A stretch of DNA of 64,000 bases from CAVQUE01 sp046290435 (GCA_046290435.1 JBKAGO010000066.1:186001-250000); one strand, 5' to 3'. Numbered from the stretch's first letter, positions 17,150-26,156 are shown. Translations and numbers: made by a program. The notes: generated by a model from the sequence alone, not told the origin.

Positions 17150-18327
17150 TCCGGGCGGAGGTCGAAGTGGTCGATGTAGGCCCCGAACTCGGACCGGACC
17201 CGGTCGGGTTCGACACCGAACTCCTCGGGGGCGTAGCGGTGGATGCCGTGTTTGCCGGGCGGGTTGTCGTCGATGAACGCCCGCATGCGATCGGCGGCCT
17301 CGCCGGTCATGGGCAGATCGAGCGCCTCGTAGATGCCCTCGACGGTGCGGAACTGATCGGTGATGAAATCGCCGAAGAACATGTCGTGGAACACGGCCTC
17401 GGGATAGTCCCGGGCCGCGCGGATCTCGATGCCGCGCAGCAGCACGCGACGGAGCCGGGCGATCCAGTCGTCGGCCACCTCGATCGGGTCGACGGTGTCG
17501 CTGCCGACCCGGCGCACGATCGAGGTCAGGCTGGCATAGGAGGTCATCGACTTGACCGGGTCGCGGTGGGTGAAGACGATCCGGGCGTCGGGATAGGTGG
17601 CGAGCAACTGGTCGAGGCCCCACAGGTGGGCGCCGGTCTTGAGCACCCACCGGTCGCCGGCATGGCCCGACTGGAGGTGCTGGAGCTGGCGGTGGTGGAA
17701 GGCGTACACACCGGCCCAGTCGGCTTCGTGGTCCACCCAGTCCTGGTAGGTGGGCACCCGGAACTGGTTGTGGAACAGCGGCGTGCACATCGTCTCGCCC
17801 ATCATCACGACGCATTCCTGGGTGAGTTGGGGCCCCATGGGATGGATGGCGTCGAAGCCCGGGAGCCGGGTGTCGCGGGCCGGCATGGTGGCCGCGCAGC
17901 GGGCGATGCGCTCGTCGGTGCCGAACGTCGCCGTCTGTGGTGGGGGAGAGGGGAACATGACCTCCCACGTCAACGGCGCCCGGCTCGCACGGTCCTGGGA
18001 CATGATGTCGTGCAGGATCGTTGTGCCGGTGCGGGGCATGCCGATGATGAACACCGGCTTCACGATCCGCTGCTCGGCGATCTCGGGGTTGCGCTGTCGA
18101 TCGGCGACGTAGCCGAGCCGGTTGACCGTGTGCAGGATCATGCGCTCGTTGGCGATCATGCGCCCGATGTCGTTCAGGCCCGCGTCGGCGGCGAGGGAGT
18201 CGACCAGGCGCCCCATCGGTTCGACGAAGGCGCCGTCGCCGAGCTCGTCGAGGCCCCCGGTGCGTTGCGCCGCGGTGGCGAGCACGCCATCGACATCGAG
18301 GAGGGGTACGGCGGCGGGCTCGGTCAT
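17146..18327 (-). CDS. Sulfotransferase family protein (Sulfotransfer_3-like)
   Basis: A 393-aa protein. The PAPS loop is VFIIGMPRTGTTILHDIMSQ near residue 93. IVFTHRDPVKSMTSYASLTSI near 270 is the 3-phosphate-binding segment. The long N-terminal helical region before the loop is typical of the actinobacterial sulfotransferases often found in lipid or sterol gene sets. The ATG at 18327 gives the usual family length. It is the first gene of a coupled pair with the quinone-reductase-like gene. The acceptor is unknown. Confidence 0.85.
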   Translation of the reverse strand: MTEPAAVPLLDVDGVLATAAQRTGGLDELGDGAFVEPMGRLVDSLAADAGLNDIGRMIANERMILHTVNRLGYVADRQRNPEIAEQRIVKPVFIIGMPRTGTTILHDIMSQDRASRAPLTWEVMFPSPPPQTATFGTDERIARCAATMPARDTRLPGFDAIHPMGPQLTQECVVMMGETMCTPLFHNQFRVPTYQDWVDHEADWAGVYAFHHRQLQHLQSGHAGDRWVLKTGAHLWGLDQLLATYPDARIVFTHRDPVKSMTSYASLTSIVRRVGSDTVDPIEVADDWIARLRRVLLRGIEIRAARDYPEAVFHDMFFGDFITDQFRTVEGIYEALDLPMTGEAADRMRAFIDDNPPGKHGIHRYAPEEFGVEPDRVRSEFGAYIDHFDLRPE

Positions 18328-18406
18328 GGCCGCAGGTCTAGCGCATCCGCGTGCGGCGCTGCGTGGCCCCATGGTCTCGAGCGGGAAGCCTGTCATGGCC
18401 CCGCAG

Positions 18407-18412
18407 TAGGTT
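18407..18412 (+). promoter_or_regulatory. Putative -10 box (TAGGTT) of the NTPase gene
   Basis: TAGGTT lies 8 bp before the GTG at 18421. Confidence 0.4.
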
Positions 18413-18420
18413 GTTCGGTC

Positions 18421-19032
18421 GTGACCCCGGCACACAAGATCGCCTTCATCGGCTCGCACTCGGTGCGCAAGACCAATGCCGTGCACTCCTTCGCCGGTGC
18501 GGTGGGTCGCAGCGGTCGCAGCGTCGAGGTCGGTCGCGAGGTCGTGCGCTTCAGCCCCCTCGGCCTCAACGAGGGCGCCACCCCCGAGGCGCAGCTCTGG
18601 ACCCTGATGACCCAGATCCAACAGGAGCTCGAGCTGCGGACCCGCGCGGAGGTGTTGGTTCTGGACCGGTCGGTGGTCGACAACTTCGCGTATTTCCTGC
18701 GGGCAACCGGCGGCGAGGACCCCTTCGACGTCAAGCCCCTGGTGGCGCGTTGGGCGCAGACCTACGACCTCTTCGTCCGCCTGCGGCCCGACACACCGCT
18801 GCGTGCCGATGGGGTACGCAGCACCAACGAGCGGTTCCGCAACGAGATCGAGAAGATCCTCGACGTCATCATCCCCCGGTATGTGCCCGACGACCGCCTG
18901 GTGGAGCTGCGGGCCTCGGAGGTGACCGAGACGTTCGACTGGAACACCCTGGTCGAGCGTCTCTGTGGGCCACCGCCGGCAGGGGCACCCGAGCCGAAGC
19001 CGGTCGCGTACGCCCCGCGGCTCTGGGACTGA
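18421..19032 (+). CDS. P-loop NTPase / kinase-like protein (AAA_28 type)
   Basis: A 203-aa protein beginning with the nucleotide loop IAFIGSHSVRKTNAVHSFAG. This is an atypical Walker A in which Gly before Lys is replaced by Arg (GSHSVRKT). A Walker B-like strand VLVLDRSVVDNFAYF and a lid-like region RSTNERFRNEIEKILDVI follow. The arrangement resembles NadR-type and other small-molecule kinases of the AAA_28 group. The substrate cannot be told. The GTG start is supported by the position of the first beta-strand and a TAGGTT box 8 bp upstream. Confidence 0.7.
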   Translation: MTPAHKIAFIGSHSVRKTNAVHSFAGAVGRSGRSVEVGREVVRFSPLGLNEGATPEAQLWTLMTQIQQELELRTRAEVLVLDRSVVDNFAYFLRATGGEDPFDVKPLVARWAQTYDLFVRLRPDTPLRADGVRSTNERFRNEIEKILDVIIPRYVPDDRLVELRASEVTETFDWNTLVERLCGPPPAGAPEPKPVAYAPRLWD

Positions 19033-19086
19033 CAGCCGGCAACGCGGCCGACGCTCACCGTTCAACTGATTGTTGCCGTCGAGAAG

Positions 19087-19117
19087 TTGACTGAGTCCAG
19101 AATTGGCCGCCTATACT
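19087..19117 (+). promoter_or_regulatory. Promoter of the fur-katG unit
   Basis: TTGACT (19087-19092) and TATACT (19112-19117) are separated by 19 bp. The start codon at 19125 follows after 7 bp, so the transcript should be leaderless. The AT-rich stretch from 19062 to 19117 is the natural place for a Fur-type autoregulatory operator, as in mycobacterial and streptomycete furA-katG. The operator itself is inferred. Confidence 0.6.
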
Positions 19118-19124
19118 TCGACCC

Positions 19125-19547
19125 ATGCCTGTCGAGCCCGCAGAGATGTTGCAAGGAGCCGGGCTCCAGGTGACAGCCCAGCGGCTCGCCGTCCTGCGCG
19201 CCGTCAGCGCCCACCCTCACAGCACGGCCAACGACGTCGCAGCAGTCGTGCGCGAGCAGATCGGCGCCATCTCGCGCCAGTCGGTGTACGACACGCTCAC
19301 CGCCCTCACCGACCACGACATCATCCGCCGCATCCAGCCCGCCGGTTCGCCCACCAGGTACGAAGACCGCGTCGGCGACAACCACCACCATCTCGTGTGC
19401 AAGAGCTGCGACCGTCTCGTCGACGTCGACTGCGCCGTCGACCACACGCCGTGTCTGACTCCGGCACAGGACTGGCAGTTCGACGTCCACGAGGCCGAGG
19501 TCATCTACTGGGGCATCTGTCCCGAGTGCAAGGACCTCGACGCATGA
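19125..19547 (+). CDS. furA: Fur-family peroxide/iron regulator, FurA/CatR-like
   Basis: A 140-aa repressor. The N-terminal winged helix includes GLQVTAQRLAVLRAVSAHPH and SRQSVYDTLTALTDHDI. The C-terminal metal domain has the regulatory HHHLVCKSC motif near residue 87 and a second CPEC pair at the end, giving the usual structural Zn(Cys)4 site. It lies directly upstream of katG in the same direction, the conserved furA-katG arrangement in Actinobacteria. There FurA senses peroxide by metal-catalysed oxidation and represses both genes. Regulation here is inferred from that context. Confidence 0.9.
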   Translation: MPVEPAEMLQGAGLQVTAQRLAVLRAVSAHPHSTANDVAAVVREQIGAISRQSVYDTLTALTDHDIIRRIQPAGSPTRYEDRVGDNHHHLVCKSCDRLVDVDCAVDHTPCLTPAQDWQFDVHEAEVIYWGICPECKDLDA

Positions 19548-19641
19548 GCGAGCCTGCCGCTCGCCGTTCCGCCTGCGCGGGTCCGATCCCGTTCCAATCC
19601 ACCAACAAACCCAACCGCCCAAAGAGAAATGGGGAGAATCC

Positions 19642-21825
19642 ATGAGCGATAGCCCGACCAAGACACCCGAGTGGGGTGCTCTCACCTCCGGTGAGGCCCA
19701 GTCCAACGACAAGTGGTGGCCCAACCAGCTGAACCTGCGGATCCTGCACCAGCGCCATCCCGAGTCCAACCCGCTCGGTGAGGACTTCGACTACGCCGCT
19801 GCGGTCGCTTCGATCGACATCGACGAGCTCACCCGCGACGTCGATGCGATCATGACCGACTCGAAGGAATGGTGGCCCGCGGACTGGGGTCACTACGGCG
19901 GGTTCATGATCCGCATGAGCTGGCACGCCGCCGGCACCTACCGGGTGAGCGACGGTCGTGGCGGTGCCGGCACCGGCGCCCAGCGCTTCGCCCCGCTCAA
20001 CTCCTGGCCAGACAACGGCAACCTCGACAAGGCCCGCCGCCTGCTCCTTCCGATCAAGCAGAAGTACGGCCGGAACATCTCCTGGGCCGACCTGTTCGTC
20101 TTCGCCGGCAACCGCGCCCTCGAGACCATGGGCTTCAAGACCTTCGGCTTCTCCTTCGGCCGCCCCGACATCTGGGCACCCGAGGACGACATCTACTGGG
20201 GCCCCGAGACCGAGTGGCTGGGCGACGAGCGCTACTCCGGCGACCGCGAGCTCGCCGAACCGCTGGGAGCGGTCCAGATGGGTCTCATCTACGTGAACCC
20301 CACGGGCCCCAACGGCGTCCCCGACGCCCTCGCTTCGGCACGCGACATCCGCGAGACCTTCGCCCGCATGGCGATGAACGACGAGGAGACCGTCGCGCTG
20401 ACCGTCGGCGGTCACACCTTCGGCAAGATGCACGGCGCCGGCCCCGAGGCCGCTGTCGGCGCCGAGCCCGAAGCCGGTGCCATGGCCGACCAGGGCTTCG
20501 GCTGGATCAACAGCCACGAGACCGGCCTCGGCCAGCACACCATCACCTCCGGCCTCGAAGGTGCCTGGACCCCCACGCCCACCCAGTGGGACAACAAGTA
20601 CCTCGAGACCCTGTTCTCGCACGAGTGGGAGCTGACCGAGTCGCCCGCCGGCGCACCCCAGTGGCAGCCCCGCGAGGTCAAGGAAGGCTTCATGGTGCCG
20701 CCGGTCGAGCCCGGTGCACCCGAGACCAAGCCGACCATGTCCACCGCCGACATGGCGATGATCACCGACCCGGCCTACCTCGAGATCTCCAAGCGCTACT
20801 TCGAGAACCCCGACCAGCTCGCCGATGCCTTCGCCCGTGCCTGGTTCAAGCTGCTCCACCGTGACATGGGCCCTGCCATCCGCTACGTCGGTCCCCAGGT
20901 CCCGTCCGAGGAGTTGGTGTGGCAGGACAACGTCCCCGCCCACGAGGGTGCGCTCATCGGTGACGCCGAGATCGCCGAGCTCAAGGCCACGATCCTCGGT
21001 TCGGGCCTCGGCGTCGATCAGCTGGTCAAGACGGCGTGGGCCTCGGCTTCGACGTTCCGCCAGACCGACTTCCGCGGCGGTGCCAACGGTGCCCGCATCC
21101 GTCTGTCGCCCCAGGCCGACTGGGACGTCAACGTCCAGGCCGGCGTGTCCAGCGTCATCGCCCAGCTCGAGCAGATCCAGAGCGACTTCAACGCCAAGGG
21201 CGGTGCCCAGGTGTCGCTGGCCGATCTCATCGTCCTCGGTGGCACCGCTGCCGTCGAGGCCGCAGCCAAGGCAGCCGGTCACGACATCACCGTTCCGTTC
21301 ACGCCGGGTCGTACCGACGCCGATCAGGACAGCACCGATGTCGAGTCGTTCTCGTGGCTCGAGCCCCGTGCCGATGGCTTCCGGAACTATGTGGCCAAGC
21401 AGGGTGCTGTGCCGACCGAGCACATGCTCATCGACAAGGCCTTCATGTTGAACCTCTCGGCGCCGCAGATGACTGCCCTCGTGGGTGGCCTCCGGGTGCT
21501 GGGCAACAACGTCGGCTCCGAAGGCCACGGCGTGTTCACGGACCGTCCCGGTCAGCTGACCAACGACTTCTTCACGAACCTGCTCGACATGGGCGTGAAG
21601 TGGTCGGCCGTCGGCGAAGCCGAAGATGTCTTCGAGGGCCGCGATCGCGCCACCGACGAGCTCAAGTGGACCGGCACCCGTGTCGACCTCGTGTTCGGCT
21701 CGAACAGCCAGCTGCGTGCCATCGCCGAGGAGTTCGGCGCCGCAGGCGGCGAGGAGCTCATGCTCGACGCCTTCGTCTCCGGCTGGGTGAAGGTCATGGA
21801 GAACGACCGCTTCGATCTCGACTGA
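19642..21825 (+). CDS. katG: Catalase-peroxidase
   Basis: A 727-aa bifunctional haem enzyme of full family length, with two peroxidase-like domains. The distal haem pocket is IRMSWHAAGTYR near residue 90, with Arg, Trp and His. The proximal ligand lies in VGGHTFGKMHGAG near 257. YVNPTGPNG supplies the Tyr of the Met-Tyr-Trp adduct that gives catalase activity. It detoxifies hydrogen peroxide in the cytoplasm. The start is preceded by a GGGGAG ribosome site 94 bp after furA. Co-transcription and control by the Fur-family protein are expected. Confidence 0.98.
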   Translation: MSDSPTKTPEWGALTSGEAQSNDKWWPNQLNLRILHQRHPESNPLGEDFDYAAAVASIDIDELTRDVDAIMTDSKEWWPADWGHYGGFMIRMSWHAAGTYRVSDGRGGAGTGAQRFAPLNSWPDNGNLDKARRLLLPIKQKYGRNISWADLFVFAGNRALETMGFKTFGFSFGRPDIWAPEDDIYWGPETEWLGDERYSGDRELAEPLGAVQMGLIYVNPTGPNGVPDALASARDIRETFARMAMNDEETVALTVGGHTFGKMHGAGPEAAVGAEPEAGAMADQGFGWINSHETGLGQHTITSGLEGAWTPTPTQWDNKYLETLFSHEWELTESPAGAPQWQPREVKEGFMVPPVEPGAPETKPTMSTADMAMITDPAYLEISKRYFENPDQLADAFARAWFKLLHRDMGPAIRYVGPQVPSEELVWQDNVPAHEGALIGDAEIAELKATILGSGLGVDQLVKTAWASASTFRQTDFRGGANGARIRLSPQADWDVNVQAGVSSVIAQLEQIQSDFNAKGGAQVSLADLIVLGGTAAVEAAAKAAGHDITVPFTPGRTDADQDSTDVESFSWLEPRADGFRNYVAKQGAVPTEHMLIDKAFMLNLSAPQMTALVGGLRVLGNNVGSEGHGVFTDRPGQLTNDFFTNLLDMGVKWSAVGEAEDVFEGRDRATDELKWTGTRVDLVFGSNSQLRAIAEEFGAAGGEELMLDAFVSGWVKVMENDRFDLD

Positions 21826-21864
21826 GATCCTCGTGATCGTCTGACATTCCGGACACCGACCGGT

Positions 21865-21889
21865 GGGGCGCTGCGATCCGCAGCGCCCC
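21865..21889. terminator. Hairpin between convergent katG and rhodopsin genes
   Basis: GGGGCGCTGCG (21865-21875) and CGCAGCGCCCC (21879-21889) form an 11-bp perfect stem with a 3-base loop. There is no T-run on either side. Its position 40 bp after katG and 35 bp before the end of the opposing gene suggests a bidirectional terminator. Confidence 0.75.
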
Positions 21890-21923
21890 GCCGGCGCGTT
21901 CGGAGCACGGTTGCTCCGCGGGC

Positions 21924-22784
21924 TCAGGCGGTGACCTGCGCCTCCTTCTTCTCTGCATCCTCTTCGGCGGCTGCCGTCTCTTCCTTGCTGAGCCAGAACG
22001 ACGCGGCGATGCTCGGCCGGTAGCCGTCGTGGGCGCTGACCTTCTGGGCGATGATCGCCAGCAGGACGCCGTACACGGCCTTGGACGAGATGTCGGCGAA
22101 GCTGTAGACGAAGCTGCGGATCACGACACCGTTCGACGAGTCCGCGATCTGCGGCATCAGGTAGCCGAGCGGGTAGATCGTCCAGGAGACGAGGAACAGG
22201 ATCCACACGGCGCTGAGCAGACGGGTGACCGACGGCGGCGACAGGCGCTTGGCGTCGTTGATCGACTGCCAGGCGATGTACAGCAGCCACAGGTAGAAGA
22301 CGGTGCTGATGGCGCCCCAGATCCAGAAGCGGGCGCCGCCGTCGACCTCGTCGAACTGGCCGATGTAGCCGGTCCAGATCATCGCCAACCCCGCGACGAC
22401 GAACGAGGCCCAGCGGGTCATGAAGACCCGCCCGGTCAGTCCGGCGACGATGAGGAGCTGGGTCAACAAGACGGGAACGTCGATGCTCCAGTTCATGTAG
22501 CGGAAGCCGTTGGAGAACAGCGATCCGCCGGTCTGGACGTATGCCTGGCCGTCGAAGCTGAAGGCGCTCGACCATTGCAGGGCGAGCAGCCCGAGCTCGA
22601 TCGTCGCCGACACCATCACGACGCCGGTCAGGACCGACAGGATCCGGTAGCGGGGACTGAGCGAACTGGCGGTCGCCAGTGAGTAGACCAGCACGGCGGC
22701 GAATACCGCTGCGGTCAGGGTGAAGACGCTCAGCACGGCGTCGTACTGCGCCGGGCTGTAGCTGTGGAGATTCTCGAAGGACAC
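21924..22784 (-). CDS. NDQ-motif microbial rhodopsin, sodium-pump (NaR) type
   Basis: A 286-aa seven-helix rhodopsin. Helix C reads RYMNWSIDVPVLLTQ, giving Asn98, Asp102 and Gln109 at the three ion-transport positions. This is the NDQ motif of light-driven Na+ pumps such as KR2. Helix G reads FADISSKAVYGVL, with the retinal Schiff-base Lys235 and Asp231 (KR2 Asp251). WTGYIGQF, WGAISTVF and WILFLVSWTIYP also follow KR2. Leu106 sits at the green/blue tuning position, suggesting green absorption. KR2 Asp102, a surface Na+ site, corresponds to Ser88. The GTG start has a GGAAAGG ribosome site. The charged Glu/Lys tail is cytoplasmic. No retinal-forming oxygenase is in the window. Confidence 0.95.
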   Translation of the reverse strand: MSFENLHSYSPAQYDAVLSVFTLTAAVFAAVLVYSLATASSLSPRYRILSVLTGVVMVSATIELGLLALQWSSAFSFDGQAYVQTGGSLFSNGFRYMNWSIDVPVLLTQLLIVAGLTGRVFMTRWASFVVAGLAMIWTGYIGQFDEVDGGARFWIWGAISTVFYLWLLYIAWQSINDAKRLSPPSVTRLLSAVWILFLVSWTIYPLGYLMPQIADSSNGVVIRSFVYSFADISSKAVYGVLLAIIAQKVSAHDGYRPSIAASFWLSKEETAAAEEDAEKKEAQVTA

Positions 22785-23005
22785 GAGAAGCCTTTCCAGT
22801 ATGTGGGTGATGAATGCTGCCGCGCGGGAGCGCTGTCGAACCGAGTCGCCGATCGGCAGAGCGTGTGGGACACGTCTCGAGCGCAGTCACGAACCCCGGT
22901 GATGACATGCAGCGCCTTGAACACTCGATCAAAAGTGAATCAGGTGCCCTGTCATGTGGGCTTTTCCGGGCGGCGGCGCCGGAATCGGGTCGAATCTCGC
23001 TCGCT
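22785..23005. other. Non-coding spacer upstream of the rhodopsin gene
   Basis: 221 bp between mysD and the rhodopsin gene on the same strand. A possible minus-strand -10 (CATACT, complement of 22798-22803) lies 13 bp before the GTG, overlapping the approach to the ribosome site. No hairpin terminator for the mys operon is evident, so read-through into the rhodopsin gene is possible. Confidence 0.3.
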
Positions 23006-24058
23006 TCAGGCCGTTGCGTGGGCTATGGCGTCGGCGAACAGCTCCACCAATCCGACCCCTGCAGCCGCGGCCATCGTGACGACGACCGAGCTCGGAGCGA
23101 ACGAGCAGTAGGGCCCCGCTTCGAGGAACCACGGGCGTCCCTCGGGGTCGATCCGGACGTCGACCAGGCCGTGGTGATGGCAGCCCACTGCGACGTGCAC
23201 CGTGCGGGCCAGGTCGTGGACGGCCCCGACGACGGGGTCGTCGTGGGCCACGATCCAGGCGTGATCGGCGTTTTTGGCCACCAGGTGGAGATCGCCGGCG
23301 CCGTCTCTGGCGAGCTTGTCGTCGGCGCCGCGTATCGGCTTGGTGACCGGGTCGACCGCGTACTCCTCCAGTGGCAGCGCGAGCAAGCGGCCGTGGCGAC
23401 GGATCGTGCCGCAGCGGACCTCGCGCCCCAGCGCGACGAACTCCTCGACCAGCGCCGCCGGCGAGATCTCGAGCGCGGCATCGAGGGCGTCGGCCAGCGC
23501 GGTCGAGTCGTCGACGAGACAGACGCCGGTGGAGTTGTCGGCATCGACGGGCTTGACGACGACCGGCCCCGTCAGCGCCGGCACCGGGTCGCCACGGTGT
23601 ACCACGACCGCAGCGGGCACCGCGACGCCGGCGGCGGCCACGACCGCTCGGGTCTTGGCCTTGTCGGCGGTGAGTGCCATGACGGCGGCAGGGTTGCCGA
23701 CCGAGGCGATCCCGAGCAACGAGAGCAGGGCCCGGTGGTCGGTGAGCCCGGGTGGGCAGAAGAGCTGGGGCACACCGACGTCGGCGTCCAGTGCAGCGAG
23801 GCGGGCCAGACCGCTGGCCCGGTCGAGGGGCTCGGCGGCCGCCACATCGTCGGGTCGCAACGATGCGGGGAAGCGCCACGTGCCGTCGGGGGCGACGTCG
23901 AGGAGGACGTGCTCCCACCGCCCGTCGACCGTCGCGTCGGCAGCGCACAGCGTGTCGAGTGCCTCGCCTGCGTAGAGACGAGAGAGGTCGGCCCAGCTGT
24001 CGCTGACCGGCGACCCGGTGAGGTGGACGATGCGGACCGGCGCCGGGCTCGGGGCCAC
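23006..24058 (-). CDS. mysD: MysD-like ATP-grasp ligase of mycosporine-like amino acid synthesis
   Basis: A 350-aa D-Ala-D-Ala-ligase-type ATP-grasp enzyme. The first residues (VRIVHLTGSPVSDSWADLSRLYA), the LPLEEYAVDP..KPIRGADDKL stretch and the C-terminal PWFLEAGPYCSFAP follow cyanobacterial MysD. MysD condenses a second amino acid onto mycosporine-glycine to give disubstituted MAAs such as shinorine or porphyra-334. The substrate (Ser, Thr or Gly) cannot be read from sequence. GTG start 2 bp after the mysC stop; last gene of the operon. Confidence 0.9.
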   Translation of the reverse strand: MAPSPAPVRIVHLTGSPVSDSWADLSRLYAGEALDTLCAADATVDGRWEHVLLDVAPDGTWRFPASLRPDDVAAAEPLDRASGLARLAALDADVGVPQLFCPPGLTDHRALLSLLGIASVGNPAAVMALTADKAKTRAVVAAAGVAVPAAVVVHRGDPVPALTGPVVVKPVDADNSTGVCLVDDSTALADALDAALEISPAALVEEFVALGREVRCGTIRRHGRLLALPLEEYAVDPVTKPIRGADDKLARDGAGDLHLVAKNADHAWIVAHDDPVVGAVHDLARTVHVAVGCHHHGLVDVRIDPEGRPWFLEAGPYCSFAPSSVVVTMAAAAGVGLVELFADAIAHATA

Positions 24059-24060
24059 TG

Positions 24061-25392
24061 TCAGTCGCCACCCGGTTCGACGAGCTTGCCGATGTTGATG
24101 TCGATCTTCACCCAGTCGGTTCCGTGGACGAACGCACCGAGGAGCAGCGACGCGATCTGCAGGTGGGGCACGAGCACGAACGGCAGCGGGTCGTGCGGAT
24201 CGAGCAGGGCCTCACGGCCACGCAGGACTTCCCGCATTCGGCTCGGCGCGTTGCGCGGGTCGGTGATCATGCGCCACAGCTCCATGTGCCACCAGTAGGT
24301 GGGGCGGCTGTCCGGGAGCGGCACCAGGGTGTCGATCCCGTCCTCGAGGTAGCCGCGGGCCAGGTCGGGATGGTCGTAGAACATGGTGATGGCCGAGTGG
24401 GTCCGGGGGTTGCACTCGATCGCCACCGCACGGTCGTCGGCATCGACGATGAAGTCCAGCGACACCTGGCCGGTCAGGCCCAGCGCCTCGACATAGGTAC
24501 GAACCCACTTCTCGATGTCGGGCCGGTCGACCATCTCGTAGTTCAGCTGGCTGGGTGACGATCGACAACACGCCCACACCTGGAGGTTGCCGCCGCGCAC
24601 GGTGCCGTGGGTGCAGTACTCGTCGCCCTCGATGAACTCCTGGAGCACCCACGGCCGCTCCTCGCTGATCGGCAACGACCGGACGTGAGCGGCGGTGGCC
24701 TCGGCGGTTGCCAGCGGCAGCAGCGTCATGTCGAGGCGATGGACCGGGTCGTAGGGGATCGACTTCAGCAGGTAGCGGCGACCGGGTCGCCGTTCGAAGT
24801 CGAAGTCGATCACCTGGCTGGGATCGGTGATCCGATGGGTCTCGGGCGCAGCCAGGCCGAGGGGGTCGGCGCTCGCGGCGAAGGCGTCCTTGTCGTCGAG
24901 GGTGCAGATGACGTCGGCGTCGACATGGATGACCTCGCACCGGTCGCCGAGCGCCGCGGCGGCTTCGGCCTCGTAGCGGCTCGACAGAGGACTGCACACC
25001 GGGACGTAGACGTCGACGCCCTCCTCCTCGACGATGCGTGCGAGCGCGCCGGGGTAGTCCGGATGGTCGGCGGGGGGCACGACGCGGAACGCATCGACAC
25101 AGTTCGAGAACCGGTGCCCCGACCAGCGGTAGCGGGTCGTCTCGACCAGCACGACGCGGTGACCGGCCCGGTGGAACGCGCGGGCGAGGGCGAGGGCCTT
25201 GGTCATCTTCGCGCCCGACAGCAGCACCGTGCGCGGTGTCGTCGTCGGGGTGACCGGTGGCATCGGACGGAGCGCGCCGGCCGTTGCGGCAACCCCCGCG
25301 AGGGCGAGGTCGAGCGGCAGGGTCGCGGTGAGCAGGCCCAGCATCGTGGCGGACCGCAGCCGTGCCGCCGCACGCGAGGGCCCTTTCGTCAC
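24061..25392 (-). CDS. mysC: MysC-like ATP-grasp ligase (mycosporine-glycine synthase)
   Basis: A 443-aa ATP-grasp protein with a hydrophobic N-terminal stretch (LGLLTATLPLDLALAGVAA), as in cyanobacterial MysC. Diagnostic stretches are MTKALALARAFHRAGHRVVL, WSGHRFSNCVDAF, VYVPVCSPLSSRYEAE, VAIECNPRTHSAITMFY and the end WVKIDINIGKLVEPGGD. It joins glycine to 4-deoxygadusol with ATP to form mycosporine-glycine. The GTG at 25392 overlaps the mysB stop by 4 bp. The many long matches make this the firmest marker of the pathway. Confidence 0.95.
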   Translation of the reverse strand: MTKGPSRAAARLRSATMLGLLTATLPLDLALAGVAATAGALRPMPPVTPTTTPRTVLLSGAKMTKALALARAFHRAGHRVVLVETTRYRWSGHRFSNCVDAFRVVPPADHPDYPGALARIVEEEGVDVYVPVCSPLSSRYEAEAAAALGDRCEVIHVDADVICTLDDKDAFAASADPLGLAAPETHRITDPSQVIDFDFERRPGRRYLLKSIPYDPVHRLDMTLLPLATAEATAAHVRSLPISEERPWVLQEFIEGDEYCTHGTVRGGNLQVWACCRSSPSQLNYEMVDRPDIEKWVRTYVEALGLTGQVSLDFIVDADDRAVAIECNPRTHSAITMFYDHPDLARGYLEDGIDTLVPLPDSRPTYWWHMELWRMITDPRNAPSRMREVLRGREALLDPHDPLPFVLVPHLQIASLLLGAFVHGTDWVKIDINIGKLVEPGGD

Positions 25393-26156
25393 CGGACGCG
25401 GACCCGCGCGAGGGTGACGCCGTCGCGCAACGGCAACAGCACCTGGTCGACCCGGTCGTCGGCCACGACGGCCGCATTGAACTCGGCGATGGCACGGCCG
25501 TTGGGGCCGACGTCGACGCCGTCGGCGTAGGGCTCGCCCTGCAGCAACGTGTTGTCGGCGACGATGAGCGCGCCGTCGCCGACCATGCCGTGGTCGAGCA
25601 CGAACCGGAAGACCGGCAGGTAGCCGGGCTTGTCGGCGTCGAGGAAGACGAGATCGAAACGCTCGCCGGCGGCGGCGAGCGACTCGAGCGTGGCCAGCGC
25701 GGGCCCGAGCTCGATCCGGATGCGAGCGCCCGCGGGCGATGCCGCGAACGCTGCCGCCGCCATCTCGGCGACGCCCGGATCGAGCTCGCAGGTGACGACC
25801 TCGCCGCCGTCGCCGGTCGCTTCGGCCATCGCCAGCGCCGAGTAACCGGTGAAGGTGCCGACATCGAGGACTCGCCGTGCGCCCGACAGCTGCACCAGCA
25901 GTGCGAGCAGCTGCCCCTCGACGTGACCGGAGAGCATCTCGGCCTCGAGCGGATGCTCCGGGTCCCACCGATGCCCGTCGCTGCCGCGCGCCAGCGCAGC
26001 CAGAGCGGGCGAAGCCGGTGTGGTGCAGGCGGACAGGTAGGCATCGATGCCGCGGAGCAACGCCAGTGCTCGGGGGGCGTCGCCGAGCTCGAGTGCCTCG
26101 ACGGCCAGGCCGACCGGCGTGACCGGACGCAGGCGGGGCACGTCGGTCGCGCTCAT
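25389..26156 (-). CDS. mysB: MysB-like O-methyltransferase (4-deoxygadusol forming)
   Basis: A 255-aa methyltransferase. SAM motif I lies in VLDVGTFTGYSALAMAEA near residue 100. Other matches are EAEMLSGHVEGQ, DLVFLDADKPGY, VADNTLLQGE and the end VDQVLLPLRDGVTLARV, all shared with the MAA O-methyltransferase of cyanobacteria (Ava_3857 type). It methylates the cyclised sedoheptulose product to give 4-deoxygadusol. The ATG at 26156 overlaps the stop of the HAD gene by 4 bp. Confidence 0.93.
   Translation of the reverse strand: MSATDVPRLRPVTPVGLAVEALELGDAPRALALLRGIDAYLSACTTPASPALAALARGSDGHRWDPEHPLEAEMLSGHVEGQLLALLVQLSGARRVLDVGTFTGYSALAMAEATGDGGEVVTCELDPGVAEMAAAAFAASPAGARIRIELGPALATLESLAAAGERFDLVFLDADKPGYLPVFRFVLDHGMVGDGALIVADNTLLQGEPYADGVDVGPNGRAIAEFNAAVVADDRVDQVLLPLRDGVTLARVRVR

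Noticed and set aside
21924..22784. Proton-pumping actinorhodopsin/xanthorhodopsin
   Set aside because: Those have Asp, Thr and Glu at the three helix C positions; here they are Asn, Asp and Gln.
19501..22932. Very long open frame (1143 codons) on the minus strand across katG
   Set aside because: It is the antisense shadow of katG in high-GC DNA. KatG and the rhodopsin explain both halves, and the antisense protein has no recognisable domains.
24061..25392. Carbamoyl-phosphate-synthase-like or generic ATP-grasp ligase
   Set aside because: Matches to MysC run the full length, including both ends, and the gene lies between mysB and mysD.
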